Shown piece after piece: positions 1 through 10,887 of a stretch of DNA of 64,000 nt; within the stretch, counting starts at the first letter, position 1; each line of letters starts with the position of its first letter. Where the stretch lies: positions 5,714,465 to 5,778,464 of the forward strand of contig CM057149.1 in NCBI GenBank assembly GCA_029964075.1, given 5' to 3'. The DNA is from Patiria pectinifera (Eukaryota; Echinodermata; Asteroidea; Valvatida; Asterinidae). The notes beneath the pieces were generated by a model, which made no database searches, was not told the DNA's origin, and saw nothing but the letters and a program-made list of their open reading frames with translations. A program made the position numbers and the translations under genes.

Positions 1-59
1 TTTACAGCAAAGAATCTTTACCAAAAAAAAAGGAGATTATGTGAGAAAGGGATACTCAC

Positions 60-179
60 ATCGCCGTCCTGGACGTAAATGACAAACATGAGTCGGTCTG
101 TGAGGACGACATGGGTGCACTGCGGAGGGAGTCGGTAGACGTGCAACGGTAACCAGTTATCAATACTACTGTCAAAGAT
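60..179 (-). CDS. WD40-like gene, exon 7 (last in window)
   Basis: 120 bp between TATCTCCAG and GTGAGT, exactly 40 codons. It encodes IFDSSIDNWLPLHVYRLPPQ and ends FVIYVQDGD. The donor at 59-54 means the gene continues beyond position 1. Confidence 0.8.
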
Positions 180-3100
180 CTGGAGATAAAAAGGATGAAG
201 AGCTAAATTTGGGAGGGGAAACACGGCTTCAGAAATTGTTAAAAGTGCCGCAGAATTTCAGGAGAAAACAATAAATTAAAATACCACCTTTGCCCACCAT
301 GTCCTATTTCTTTTTCTCCCAACCCTGCCTGTGCCTTAACTAGCCTCACAACAACATTTAAAAAGTGACAAAGTTGGGGTTTTTTTTCAGATCGATATTT
401 TGGTTGAATTTAATACTGGATTTTGCCTTTCACAAACTTGCAATATTAAGCAGGAGGTCATGACTTTTAGCCAAACCGAGTAAGCTTTTGAATTTTGTTG
501 TCGCAAGCTCTCAGACATTTTAAAGTATATAAAAACAAAGTCTACATTGGTAGGCTATTTTTATTCCCAAGAGAGCTATTTTTGAGATTTTATGGTTGTA
601 CCTTGTAGATGTTGGAGTTGTAATCATGGGCAGCCACACAACTGTGGCCCATGGCTGACTGTGTGGAGAGAGTCACTATGTCCATGAAGTTATTGAAGCA
701 GTAGGGCAGGAACATACTCTGACCCTCTTCTGTGGAGGAAAAAAAAGGACAAGAATCTTTTATTAAAATAAAGCAAACGCTACTTATCATTTTGATGGCC
801 CAATAAGAGTATGTGTGTGTGTGCAGGAAAAGTTTACTCCAACAGACATGCAATTGACTAAGTAGAAAACATGGTCCTATATGTCGATCCTTGTTGGGCG
901 CGATCGGTCAATGTAACCCTATGGGGCATTTTGCACGCTAACTTTGTTTGTCTCAGATTTTGCGCGTTCCGTCTCAAATTACATGTTGTACAATGTACAA
1001 CATGTAATTGGACAATATTTCACAAGCTGCGTTGACGCGATTCTATTGCGATAGGTCAATTGGTCGATCACGCTACACTATCGGTCAATCATGACGCTAT
1101 CGGTTGATTGCGCTGCCACAAGTCGAACACCTTTTCTTTCTAATTTACGGCTCTAAAAGATGTTTTTGTAAAAGGCAAGTAAAGTCCGAGATATCCTAAA
1201 GAATCAACCGATAGAGCAGCGCGATCAACGGATCGTGCACATAGACTGATCACGCCCAACATCCTCATAGTCATAAATGTATTCTCATAATTTGGACCAA
1301 TCGAAGCTGAAACGCAATGTTCTCATTGCAAAGAGTGACGCATAAATGTCGCAGAATTATACTTGCAAAACTACAATTCCTTACACTTTGCAAACCTTTC
1401 AAGACTTTTCTTTGTGCTCGGTAAGATTTAGTCCAATTATGGAAAACTATGCTTTTAAATCAAAAGATTCTTTGTGGACTTTTGGACCAGTAGGTCCATA
1501 CATCATATCATATCAGCCTGCGAAGGACGCGGCTACAACGGTAATTAGCGAGCTGGCACTTAAGCGCCGGCCACATCGACCCATATATGACCATGGAGCA
1601 CAGCCTGAGATCAAAAGTGTTTGATATACTGTATCTTACGTGAATAGAGTATGTTCAGCTTCGGCACGCTATGCGGATGGATGACTTCAAAGCCTGGCAC
1701 GGCAAGCTCAATGTCAGAACTCTTTCGGTGAACATCGAGCTTCTGTTTCTCCAGTAATAGACCCCACTGGGTTCCACCGGCACTCTGAATCTACAATCCA
1801 ACAGCAGAATTATATTTTATTAACTGAATTCAAATTGCATTACATTTTTAGAATTATTCTGTTGATATAGTAGAATGCTTCTAAAACAAACACCACTTTA
1901 CGGAACATCAATTTTTTTTTTAATCTGAGCCTTGGCAAGTGAAAGTCACTAAATTGAACAACCACTACATGTATACAAACCCATTGTTTTTTAATGTACC
2001 GTTTACTTACTTGAAGAAACTATTACAGACATTGAATTTATTATTAACCCTAATGTAAGGATACCTTTTGATGGATTCAGGACAGTAAGCCTAGCCGGAC
2101 TGCAGGATTTTTTCACATAGTATTAAGCAGTATAGGACTTTGATGGATTCAGGATCACAACAAATTTACTCCCGTAACAGGTGGATTCTGATGGACTCAC
2201 TGGCCACCAACATTGTTTTGCAAAAATAATGATATTATGCTAATTTGAATACAAGTCACCAAAATCAGTCTTGTCCATGAGTTATTCTATGTAAAATGGA
2301 TGTTTTCATAGTTCATAAAAATTAAAAAAACCTTCATATTGTGCCCTAGTAACTTTTATTGAAGCTGTCCAGTTATTCACGTCAGTGTTAAGATCATCTA
2401 CTCAATGAGCTGTCAGCTAAAGTTCATTGTTGCATAACATTACATTACATAACAATCAAATGTAGTCGCCACAAATGCAGAACAAGAATGGGTAATCATG
2501 TACATGTAGACACAGCACCATCACCACCTCCCCAAAGCTTACCCCCATCCCAAACCTTATCCCATCCCCAACCCCGCCCCTCCCCAGCCCCCCCCCCTAC
2601 ACACCCATATTTCTCCCCCTAACCATCCCCCCCCTACCCTACACATCCCCCCCCCCAACCCACTCCCCCCCTATCTCCTTCCCTCCCTCCCCCCGTACCC
2701 TCCTACTACCCCCCCTCCACCCACCCCAGTCACCACCCCCTACATCTTCCCTTCCCTACCCCTTACACCCCTATAATCATACCATTCCCCCCATATCCGC
2801 CCCCCACCCATACCACCCATTCCCCCCCACCCCCCCCCCATCTCTGACCCACTCCCGCCCCTATATCGCCTATAATCATCCTCTACAACCCCCCAAACCC
2901 CAACAACCCCCCCCCCACCCCTACCGATCCTATATCCGCCCCTGCCCAACCCCCTCCCTCTCCCCCCCTGTGCCCCATCCTAATCCTACCCCAACCCCTA
3001 CCCTGTTCCCACCCCACTCTCACTCTCCCTCCCCACCCAAACCCAGTATTCCAGCCTCCCACCCACCCCACCCCCACCCCACCACCGCACCCCCTCTCCC

Positions 3101-6100
3101 ATCCCCACCCCATCCTGGCTCAACTCTCATCCCCCCTCACTGACCTTCCTCAGCCCATCCCCCAGCCACACCCACCCACCATGCCCTTTCAAATAAAGCT
3201 CCGATAGCTGAGCTCAGTCAAGCGAAGGGAATGTATACCTCCGTGGACAAACAGGTTTTGCACATGAAATGTTCAAATTAGCATAGCTCAACGACAAAAT
3301 GTGCAAATGCAACGATTTTTTGGTCACATTTGCTTAAAGGCCAGTACTTTAATTGCTACTAATCGACAGTTAAAAATAATTGTGAAAAGTGGGTGAAAAT
3401 TGCTGTCAAATGTGGGTGTCCTTTTTGTTGAACCACCCTGTACTTGACATCCCATTTGGATCTCGAATTTTGTGTATTTTTTTTATCTGAGCTTCGGCCA
3501 CTAAAAATCATTAAATTGAACCACTACTACATGTATATGGACCCAATTGTTTTTAAATGTTTTTACTTGAAGAAACTACTACAGACTTTGGATTTAGTAT
3601 TAAATATTAGTGCTGTATAACTGTAAAAATTGAAACACCTCAGAAAAATTTCAAGTCAAAATTTTTTAATGTATTTAAAAGTCACAATCTAAAAACGGGA
3701 AATATTAAAATCATGATCTATTCCACACGTCAAGAAGATTAGAAAACACAAAGATACCAAAACATAAAACCATATCATTACAAACAGATGTCTCCAGACG
3801 TGCCAAGAATAACAGAAATGTACCCTGAATTCTCTCCACATTCCCGACTCATTCCTCCCGGTATAATTACATATTATTACTATTCCCATATCTGGATCCT
3901 CACATCTACTTACAAGAAGGTACGTCACCCCTGGATGATGGACGACGTCTAGGAGCGATATTTCCTCCTTCAGGTTCATCCCCCTGACGACTTTACGGCC
4001 GGCCACATCAATCAAAGCCACCTCTCCTTCCCGCGTGCCGACGATGGCGATGTGCCTCCCGTCTGGCGAGTTCCACCAGACTATCTGCGCAGGGATTCCT
4101 GAGGTTGATCAAGCATTTCAATTAATAGGTGAACATGTGCATTGTTTAATTTTTAATAATTATGTAATTTATTCTGCATTTCAGCCGGGATATCCCACTT
4201 AAAGGGAATGTACATCAATGGCTTTTGCTGTAATTTTCAGAAATGAACTATTTGAGGGGGTAGTATAATAGATCAAATATTGTTACACTGACATGTTTGA
4301 AGTTTTGTGTTCGAACATGCTGGATAAACCAAGAAAAACAAAAATGTTCAAGTAATCTGGTTCCCTGACTCCACTTAAGATGAAATGGATCAATTTATAG
4401 ATGCCGGAAAATTTGTAAGGTAAGGGAACCAGTCTAGCTGGCCTGCACCCGTTCCGAACATGTAACCAATAGCAAATAAAATTTGGCCTGAAAAAAAGGT
4501 AAATTTGGAGCAGTAGTTGAAAAATAGTTAGGTTTTTCCAACGGTGGTCGGCCGACCACCGTTGAAAATGTATAAAAAAAACACCGTTTTCTTGAAAATG
4601 ACTTCACACCAGATGCCATAATTTTACAGGATGCTTTAGACTGTCATTTATCAACACCCTAGGAAGGCATTTTGTAAAAACTTTGTAGTTTTATTTTTGG
4701 ATGTTTGCAAATGTTGTATATTCCCTTTAAGTCTTGCAATATTCCAGTGAGGTCCCTTGGTAAAAGAGGGGAAAAAATTACAGTTGTAGAATAGTTGAAA
4801 ATGAACATACATTTTTTTAAAAATTATCCCCCTGATTTTATTTTTTTGTTTTTGCCAGGATTAACCAGGAAAGTGTTTGTCATGGTGAAAGATGTGAGTG
4901 GAATTATAGCATTCAGGCGTGCAACAAAAAATGGGGAAAGTCCAATCTTCACAAGATTTTGTACAGTGTTTTTCAATTTTTAGTGTGAAGTGTGAATTAA
5001 GTGAACAGCCGATCCGAGGAAAAGTTGCATGTATGAGTATTAGAGGCGGGAGGAAAACCATGGTGACCATTTTAGCCGATTTTCGGCTAACTTTGACATA
5101 TTTTTTGTAAAAAAAAATGAGTTTGACAGAAAACTTGACAGAATGGAATTTTTTTGGCAGATTTCTGGCAGAATTCTGCAAAAATTGTTATTTTGACAGA
5201 AAACATAGCAAATTTGAAAAATAAATGGTACATTTGTTTACAAAAGCTTTAATCTTTTCAAACAAACCCTTGCATAATGGGACAGGTTGGCTAGTCTATG
5301 TGCTGAGGTTCACTGGGAACCGGACTTTGTGATGACGTAAATGCATTTTGCCTGAAATTTACGCTAAATTTATGCAATTTCATAACATCTTTATGTGAGT
5401 ATAAATTGTTTATAATGTAATTTGAACCTTGATTAAGGCAATACTACAACATCTGCATGTGATTTTAAGTGTTTATAGTGTATTTCGAGTAATTCTGGGG
5501 AATTTGGCAGATTTTTGATGAATCTGACAGATTTTTGAAGTGCATTTAGCAGAATTTTGCCATGAGCTTACGGTCACCCTGAGGAAAACCTTAGAACGAC
5601 ATTTCACCGAAACCCACAGACTGAGGTAGGGATTGAAAACCCCATCCACATGATGGCCCAGGTGGGATTCAAACCCTGGTCCCAGTGGTGGAAGGCGAGG
5701 AAAGAAAAGCTTGCCACCTTGATTCCCCTGTAGTAAGGGGTAAGACTCGATTTTCAAGAAAAATCTGCTATAAATTAGGACTAGAAGCTAAAAAAAAAAA
5801 CACAATATGGTTGAAACTTTATTTTAACAACACTTGCTCGCATTGTTGGATGCTGGGCACTGTACATTCTATTTGCGTGTCCAGCATGAATGACATAAAA
5901 GGTTGAAAATATTGATTTGGTTGCACTTCTTGGGTTGGAAAATGTGTCGTTTTTCAATTAGTTTCAGCCGTCTAACAATGTTGACAAATTTTTATTTTGT
6001 TTTTATTTGCAAGTAAACTGATAAGAATTTGATTCGTGAAAACGCACATTTGTCTCATTTCAGAAGAAAATATGAAATTTAGATCTCACACACTGTACTG

Positions 6101-9100
6101 AAAACCTACTTTGAGAGTTACAGATAACATGCCCATTGATGTGCACAGATACTGAAATTTGTATCCTTGTGGAGACATTTCTTTGTTCTCGTGTAGTAAA
6201 GTTTTCAAGTTTGAAAGTGAAGTTTCAAAATGCTCTTATTTTAACCAGAATTAATGTCCTCCTGCTAAAAATCGACTTAGCTTCTTTTAACTTTAAAAAC
6301 TTTTCCACGTACGACAGATCAGATCTGGGAAATTTTTACTTTTTTAGTAAAAATCATATTATTCAGAAAACCGAACCTTGTAAGAGACGTATTCATCTAT
6401 AGAAATTGCCTGTGGGAGAGTATACAATCTTTTTTTGTGTGCATTGTTGCCTCCAGTCCAGATCCATGTACAAGTAGCTTAATACAAATCTGGTAAAATC
6501 TTGTACCTCTTCTATTCGGTGCGATAATCCGTGTGAGATCGTCTGCTTTCCAGCTCTGCTTAGCCCCAGTGCTTGGGTGTAGTAACGTATAGACAGGCAC
6601 CAGATAGACAGAGGAATCCCTACATGCACATACTGCCTGACGACCAGACGGATCGAGAGCAATGGCTTCAATCTCCTTCTGAGGATTCTAGATGGGGAAA
6701 AAAGGGATGACATCAGGAGTAAAAACTAGAAGAACAGGAATGAATTGATCAAATGAATATGCTTGCAGTTTCCTGTGTGTAGTGAAACATCATCATGCTT
6801 TACCCCTGATTATGATCATCGTGATCACTTGTTTGAGAAGACATTTAAATCTCTAAATGTTTATCATGTGATTTGTATTTTGTTTGGAAAAAAATGTTGC
6901 AACCTGACGCCACTTCAGCGGATGTGTACAAAGTCTATGGAGAGTCAAGAATTTTTTTCTTTCAAGAAGTATTTCCTAACAAAATTGGAAATGTTTCTCA
7001 GTCCCAGATTCATGTCTTATTATCATTTTTACAATGACTGACCTTCATTGAGATGATATATGAACAAAAAAGTGGCTTTAGGTTGCAACATTTTTCCTTT
7101 TGTTTTTATTTATTTGACATTTTATTCATTCCATTTCTGAAAAAAATGACGAATGACAAATTAAGGTAATGTAAAAAATTTAGGAAAAAAACTTTTGAAC
7201 ACTAAAAAGCAAAAGAACCATGGTCAGATGGTGTGTAAGTTGTGAGGTGTGCAGCAATTTGACTAAAGCATCCTTGAGCGAATTCTATACAAGCCAGCCA
7301 AGAACTTCGGTGACAATTGCAACCTACAGCAGTGTTTCCCCTGCCCATTCAAACGTGAGGTGGCCCACCTTGCTACTTTCAGTGACCACCTTGCTCAATT
7401 TTTGCAAATATCACCACCTGGCTGTGAAGATTGGCAAAAAAGGAAATATCAATTGAAAAACTTTCATTTTGTGTAATATATGATCATTTTCCTTTACCTC
7501 CATGTATCAAGAACTCACAATTTTGATGTGTTTTTTTATTCATCGTGCATTTTTGTGAGCGCTGCATTCTTTTCAGTTTGCAGACTGTAAATTTCGTTTC
7601 AATCATCAACTTGAATTGTTACCACCTCGCTCAGTTCATTAGCCAGGGGAAACACTGACCTACAGTAATATCTAGAAGGCATTGAAAGATACAATATCGA
7701 CAGGTAATTCCATATAACAACATTCAGAACTCATTTGTTATTCAGTGTTATCAGTGAAGATTTCAAGTGTTCTCCTGGTAAGTGGTACATTAATTAATCC
7801 TCTGTGCCATGTGCGTGGACAAGAATTCGGTAATTCAGTTTCCCCTCATGTCTAAAAGTATTTCACAATCTCAAAAAAATTATGCAGTTGGATGTACATT
7901 TACACTGAACCAGGAGGTTTTCCATGAATAAATCAATGAAGCCAGTGTGCTGGGGGTGGGGTGGGGTGGGGTTAACAGACAGCACAGGTGGTACAGAACT
8001 ATAGGTTAATCTCTTTGGGCTCATGCACTTTTTCAGACGAGGGGCAAAAGTTGTGGGGTGCTGGAAGGGAAAAAATTTGAGTTATTTTTCTGCCACTGTG
8101 AAATTGTGAGGATGGATCAATCTGAAAGGAGGGTCCTTACCTGGAACCAAAGCACCTGCTTCATGATCGGTGGCTTCCCAGGCTCATCACAGCGCATCAA
8201 CAGGTAGCCTAGAAAACACGACCAAATAAACTACTCGTGACAACTCAAATTTTACAATATCAAAATGTCTTTCGTACTAGAGCTGTCTGAAATCAAATAT
8301 TAGGCCGAAATATTTTAACTCTAGCTGTCTGCAGAATCAGTTGCAATAAATTGCATGTATCCAGACAGCCTATATAATAATAATTTGGGAGGCTAATCAT
8401 CCTTACTCGCAGCTGGTATGCTGAATTGCGAAGGACGCGGCTACAACGTGGTCGGGCCGCTGGCACGTGAAGGCACCTATGGCTGCCGGCCACATCGACC
8501 CATATATGACCACAGAGCACAGCCTGAGATCGAAAGTGTTTGATTTTTCCAGAGGGAGGAAAACTGGAGGGCCAGGAGAAAAACCCTCTTGGCACAGGAG
8601 AGAACCAACGCACAACTCTACTCACATGCGATCTGCGGCCAGGATTCGAACCGTGGTCACCTTGGTGAGAGGCGAGCGCTTTACACACAAGCCACCCATG
8701 CCACCCAAATATAACAATGTACTCTCTTGAAGGCCCCCAGTAATGGTGGATTATGCTGGCTATTATTCAGAGTAAATGCCCTGATGCAATTGTTTCGTAC
8801 AACTGACCTATCGCGGTAGAATCGCGTCAACGCAACTTGTGAAATATTTTCCAATTACATGATATACATGTACTAATGGACGCGGAGCGTGCAAAATCTG
8901 AGACAAACAAAACTAAAGGTTCAAAATTCTAAGGGGTTGTCTAAGGGGCGTGGCTAACTTGCAAACGACGATTGGTCAATACCCCGCTCGATGCTTCTGG
9001 AGGCTCCAAGGTGTACAATGATTCCTTAGAGAAAGTTGCCCAGATTGGGTCACAGTTCATCATTCATGTCATTAAGATTAAGACCTGCATTGTAAAACTC

Positions 9101-9381
9101 TAGTCCAGCATCGGTACAATTACAGCGCACTTACCATTACTGCACACCAGAAGTGTCACGCTAGTGCAGCCGCGCTGCATGTGAGCGCACAGCCGGTAGT
9201 ACACCCTATTCTGACTGACATAGCTCCGCCGACGACCCTTGACCTTGGTGTCCGGCGTCCGTAGCCGCGTCAGCACGCACAGCTCAAAGAGCGGGTACTC
9301 CCTCACCACAATGTCCGCAGTCTCCTCCCCTAGGGTGGGGATCCCCTGGGCGGGGAACCCGCCGCTACGCTGTCTGGCCAT
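60..9381 (-). CDS. 5' part of an intron-rich WD40/beta-propeller-like protein, runs off the left edge
   Basis: Seven exons can be joined on the minus strand: 9381-9135, 8208-8141, 6687-6507, 4098-3914, 1790-1640, 729-602 and 179-60. All junctions are GT-AG and phases match throughout (1,0,1,0,1,0,0), giving 360 uninterrupted codons. The start at 9381 has A at -3 and G at +4; an in-frame ATG lies 25 codons upstream at 9456 but in a less protein-like stretch. The product begins MARQRSGGFPAQG. It contains repeated beta-strand-like segments such as IEAIALDPSGRQAVCACRD and IVWWNSPDGRHIAIVGT followed by GEVALID, typical of propeller blades. No signal peptide or membrane span is seen. I do not recognise the family and assign no function. 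The 3' part is missing because the window ends. Introns carry several MITEs, a SINE fragment and a long C-rich tract. Confidence 0.82.
602..729 (-). CDS. WD40-like gene, exon 6
   Basis: 128 bp between TCCACAG and GTACAA. It encodes EGQSMFLPYCFNNFMDIVTL and ends YNSNIYK. Phase 1 in, phase 0 out. Confidence 0.8.
892..1261. mobile_element. 370-bp TIR element with 4-bp target duplication
   Basis: Ends are TGTTGGGCGCGATC at the left and the inverted GATCACGCCCAACA at the right, with about 22 bp of inverted similarity. TCCT flanks both sides (888-891 and 1262-1265). It has no coding capacity and lies in an intron of the WD40-like gene. It contains a perfect 15-bp-arm palindrome at 977-1009. A diverged inverted relative lies at about 8808-8945. 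Confidence 0.7.
977..1009. repeat. perfect hairpin, 15-bp arms
   Basis: Arms AATTACATGTTGTAC and its reverse complement are separated by AAT. It sits inside the 892-1261 element. Confidence 0.85.
1519..1624 (-). repeat. 3' fragment of the tRNA-derived SINE seen at 8371-8708
   Basis: The stretch GCGAAGGACGCGGCTACAAC through the CATATATGACCA box and GCACAGCCTGAGATC matches the 3' half of the fuller copy at 8.4 kb in the same orientation, with scattered substitutions. The tRNA-like head is absent. Confidence 0.8.
1640..1790 (-). CDS. WD40-like gene, exon 5
   Basis: 151 bp between TTGTAG and GTAAGA. It encodes IQSAGGTQWGLLLEKQKLDV and ends KLNILYS. It joins exon 4 in phase 0 to give VTYLLIQSAGGTQWG, a smooth strand-turn-strand. 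Confidence 0.8.
2520..3185. repeat. ~650-bp C-rich low-complexity tract (G-rich on minus strand)
   Basis: Dense runs of 3-10 C separated by short CA/TA/TC spacers, with no fixed period. On the minus strand, which is the sense strand of the WD40-like gene intron between exons 4 and 5, this gives many closely spaced G-runs that fit the G-quadruplex pattern. Confidence 0.85.
3435..3440. mobile_element. right terminus of a CAGGGTG-type element
   Basis: ACCCTG followed by TA at 3441-3442 matches the inverted end of the TA-flanked CAGGGTG elements elsewhere in the window. No matching left end was found, so the extent is unknown. Confidence 0.35.
3914..4098 (-). CDS. WD40-like gene, exon 4
   Basis: 185 bp between CCTCAG and GTAAGT. 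It encodes IPAQIVWWNSPDGRHIAIVG, then REGEVALIDVAGRKVV and ends VTYLL. This is the clearest WD40-like blade of the gene. Confidence 0.85.
4199..4730. mobile_element. TTAA-flanked MITE, copy 1
   Basis: Begins TTAAAGGGAATGTACA and ends in the inverted TATATTCCCTTTAA, so TTAA is the probable target duplication. It has a central hairpin CAACGGTGGTCGG/CCGACCACCGTTG. A near-identical 534-bp copy lies at 10354-10887. TTAA duplications are known for the piggyBac and Kolobok superfamilies; no transposase is present to decide. Confidence 0.8.
4914..5035. mobile_element. CAGGCATGCAAC MITE, copy C (diverged)
   Basis: Starts CAGGCGTGCAAC and ends GTTGCATGTATG. Flanking hexamers are AGCATT (4908-4913) and AGTATT (5036-5041), a 5/6 duplication. 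The interior shares TTTGTACAGTGTTTTTC and CGATCCGAGGAAAAG with copies A and B. Confidence 0.7.
6507..6687 (-). CDS. WD40-like gene, exon 3
   Basis: 181 bp between CATCTAG and GTACAA. It encodes NPQKEIEAIALDPSGRQAV and continues to TRIIAPNRR. The ALDPSGRQAVCAC segment resembles a propeller blade strand pair. The correct frame differs from the longest open frame at this place. Confidence 0.82.
6890..7095. mobile_element. MITE with TGTTGCAACCT termini, copy 1
   Basis: Left TGTTGCAACCTGACGCCACT and right AGTGGCTTTAGGTTGCAACA are inverted repeats. The interior (CAGATTCATGTCTTAT and the ACCTTCATTGAGATGAT block) recurs at 17496-17741. Non-coding, in an intron of the WD40-like gene. Confidence 0.7.
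7330..7657. mobile_element. hAT-like MITE with 8-bp target duplication
   Basis: Ends are CAGTGTTTCCCCTG and CAGGGGAAACACTG. ACCTACAG flanks both sides (7322-7329 and 7658-7665). The CAGTG terminus and the 8-bp duplication are the established hAT signature. 328 bp, no coding capacity, in an intron of the WD40-like gene. Confidence 0.85.
8141..8208 (-). CDS. WD40-like gene, exon 2
   Basis: 68 bp bounded by TTTCTAG and GTAAGG. It joins in phase 1 to exon 1 and reads GYLLMRCDEPGKPP then IMKQVLWFQ. It is too short to stand out as an open frame, but both splice sites and both phases fit. Confidence 0.8.
8371..8708 (-). mobile_element. tRNA-derived SINE, nearly full length
   Basis: On the minus strand a tRNA-like head contains box B GGTTCGAATCC (about 8645-8655) and an upstream box A-like stretch. 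It is followed by a ~250-bp body that includes TTCTCTCCTGTGCC and TTTTCCTCCCTCTGG, and ends in an ATTATTATTATA tail at 8371-8384. The plan fits a Pol III SINE mobilised by an LINE. A 3' fragment is at 1519-1624. Confidence 0.75.
8808..8945. repeat. diverged inverted relative of the 892-1261 element
   Basis: The reverse complement matches TTTGTTTGTCTCAGATTTTG, AATATTTCACAAG and GCGTTGACGCGATTCTA of the 0.9-kb element in the same order. The palindromic core is different and the termini are not preserved. Confidence 0.65.
9135..9381 (-). CDS. WD40-like gene, exon 1 (start codon)
   Basis: ATG at 9381-9379 in good context. The donor reads GTAAGT directly after 9135. The exon encodes 82 codons plus one base, ending in LLVCSN. 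It is basic in the middle (VKGRRRS). It is GC-richer than flanking DNA, as expected for an exon here. Confidence 0.8.
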
Positions 9382-9717
9382 CCTACATGATCCCCAACAG
9401 ATGAAAATATATATCCAGTTCTGCCGACCAGACTGTTTTCGAATTTCAACCAGCACACAACCAATGGACGTTAAATTTACGTTCGCCGGGCACTTCGGGC
9501 AAAAGTGAGCTTGGAATTTATCACATCCTCAAGACTGCAGTTTCATTATGTATTTATAGGACGTCCTCCATCGAATTTGCGAGGCCGCATCCGACTCGGC
9601 AAACACTCCAGTCACCAGCGGTACATGGTTAATTCGCTGGGATCACACGAGATCTGTCGAGGATGAAATGGAAATGTTATAAAAACATGATCAATCAAAT
9701 TTGTCAGTGACAATCGG

Positions 9718-9750
9718 GAGGGGGGGGGGAGAGAGAGAGAGAGAGGGGGG
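9718..9750. repeat. poly-G / (GA)n microsatellite
   Basis: A run of about 11 G, then about nine GA units, then six G. Confidence 0.9.
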
Positions 9751-10283
9751 CAACTAAAAGCCTTGTGCTATTAACATAAATTGGCCAGAAGTCACTGTTG
9801 TAAAAGCGGCGACAAAAAGTGTGAACCTTTTAAAAGCAAGGTAATAGCAACAATAAAACCGGTAGTTTGCACAAACATGTACATGTATGTTCACCCAAAA
9901 AATAACCCCCCAAAAAATACACACAAAAATGGAAATGTCAAAGGTTGTATTCTATTTCACAACAGTTTTACATAAAATTGATTTCAGCTAAGAGTGAATT
10001 TCAGATAATTAAACCGCAAATACAGCAAAATGTCATTGAGGTCAGGCCAATCGTGACAGTCTATTTGTAATGTTCATTTGAATAGATTGAAAGCACAGAG
10101 TTTCTTAATGCAAATCACGATAACCATTTCGTGTCCCTTCACAATATGCAAACATGTTTTACACACACGTGTGTTCCCAGCTTCGCAGCATCCGAACACA
10201 GTGATCGATGGATATAAAAACGATTGCATTCATTCAGTCACAATTAATGCGCAGACAGATGTCAAGTACATTGCAGGTTGTAC

Positions 10284-10335
10284 ATTTTATGTACATGTAC
10301 ATGTACTCTGCAAGTACATGTACATGCACATGTAC
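10284..10335. repeat. ACATGT tract
   Basis: Overlapping TACATGTACATG words, a self-complementary hexamer tract seen repeatedly in the window. Confidence 0.8.
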
Positions 10336-10353
10336 TCGTGCACAAACTGTGCA

Positions 10354-10887
10354 TTAAAGGGAATATACATCATTGGCTTTTGCTGTAATTTTCAGAAATG
10401 AAATATTTGAGGGGTTAGTATAATAGATCAAATATTGTTACACTCACATATTTGAAGTTTTGTGTTCGAAAATGCTGGAAAAGCCAAGAAAAACAAAACT
10501 GTTCAAGTAGTCTGGTTCCCTGACTCCACTAAATATAAAATGGATCAATTTACAGATGCCGGAAAATTGTAAGGTAATTAGGGTACCAGTCTAGCTGGCC
10601 TGCACCCGTTCATGAACATGTAACCAATAGCAAACAAAATTTGGACTGAATTAATGGTAAATTTGGAGCAGTAGTTTAAAAATAGTTAGGTTTTTCCAAC
10701 GGTGGTCGGCTGACCACCGTTGGAAATTTTTACAAAAATACCATTTTCTTGAAAGTGACTTCACACCAGGTGCCATAATTTTACAGGATGCTTTAGACTG
10801 TCATTCACCAACATCCTATTAAGGCATTTCGCAAAAACTTGGTAGTTTTATTTTTTGATGTTTGCAAATGCTGTATATTCCCTTTAA
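10354..10887. mobile_element. TTAA-flanked MITE, copy 2
   Basis: Same family as 4199-4730: TTAAAGGGAATATACA at the left, GTATATTCCCTTTAA at the right, with the central hairpin CAACGGTGGTC/GACCACCGTTG. Same orientation and similar length (534 bp). Confidence 0.85.

Noticed and set aside
2740-3113. Gly/Arg-rich minus-strand frames
   Set aside because: Produced by the C-rich tract in an intron of the WD40-like gene. No splice sites or conserved residues.
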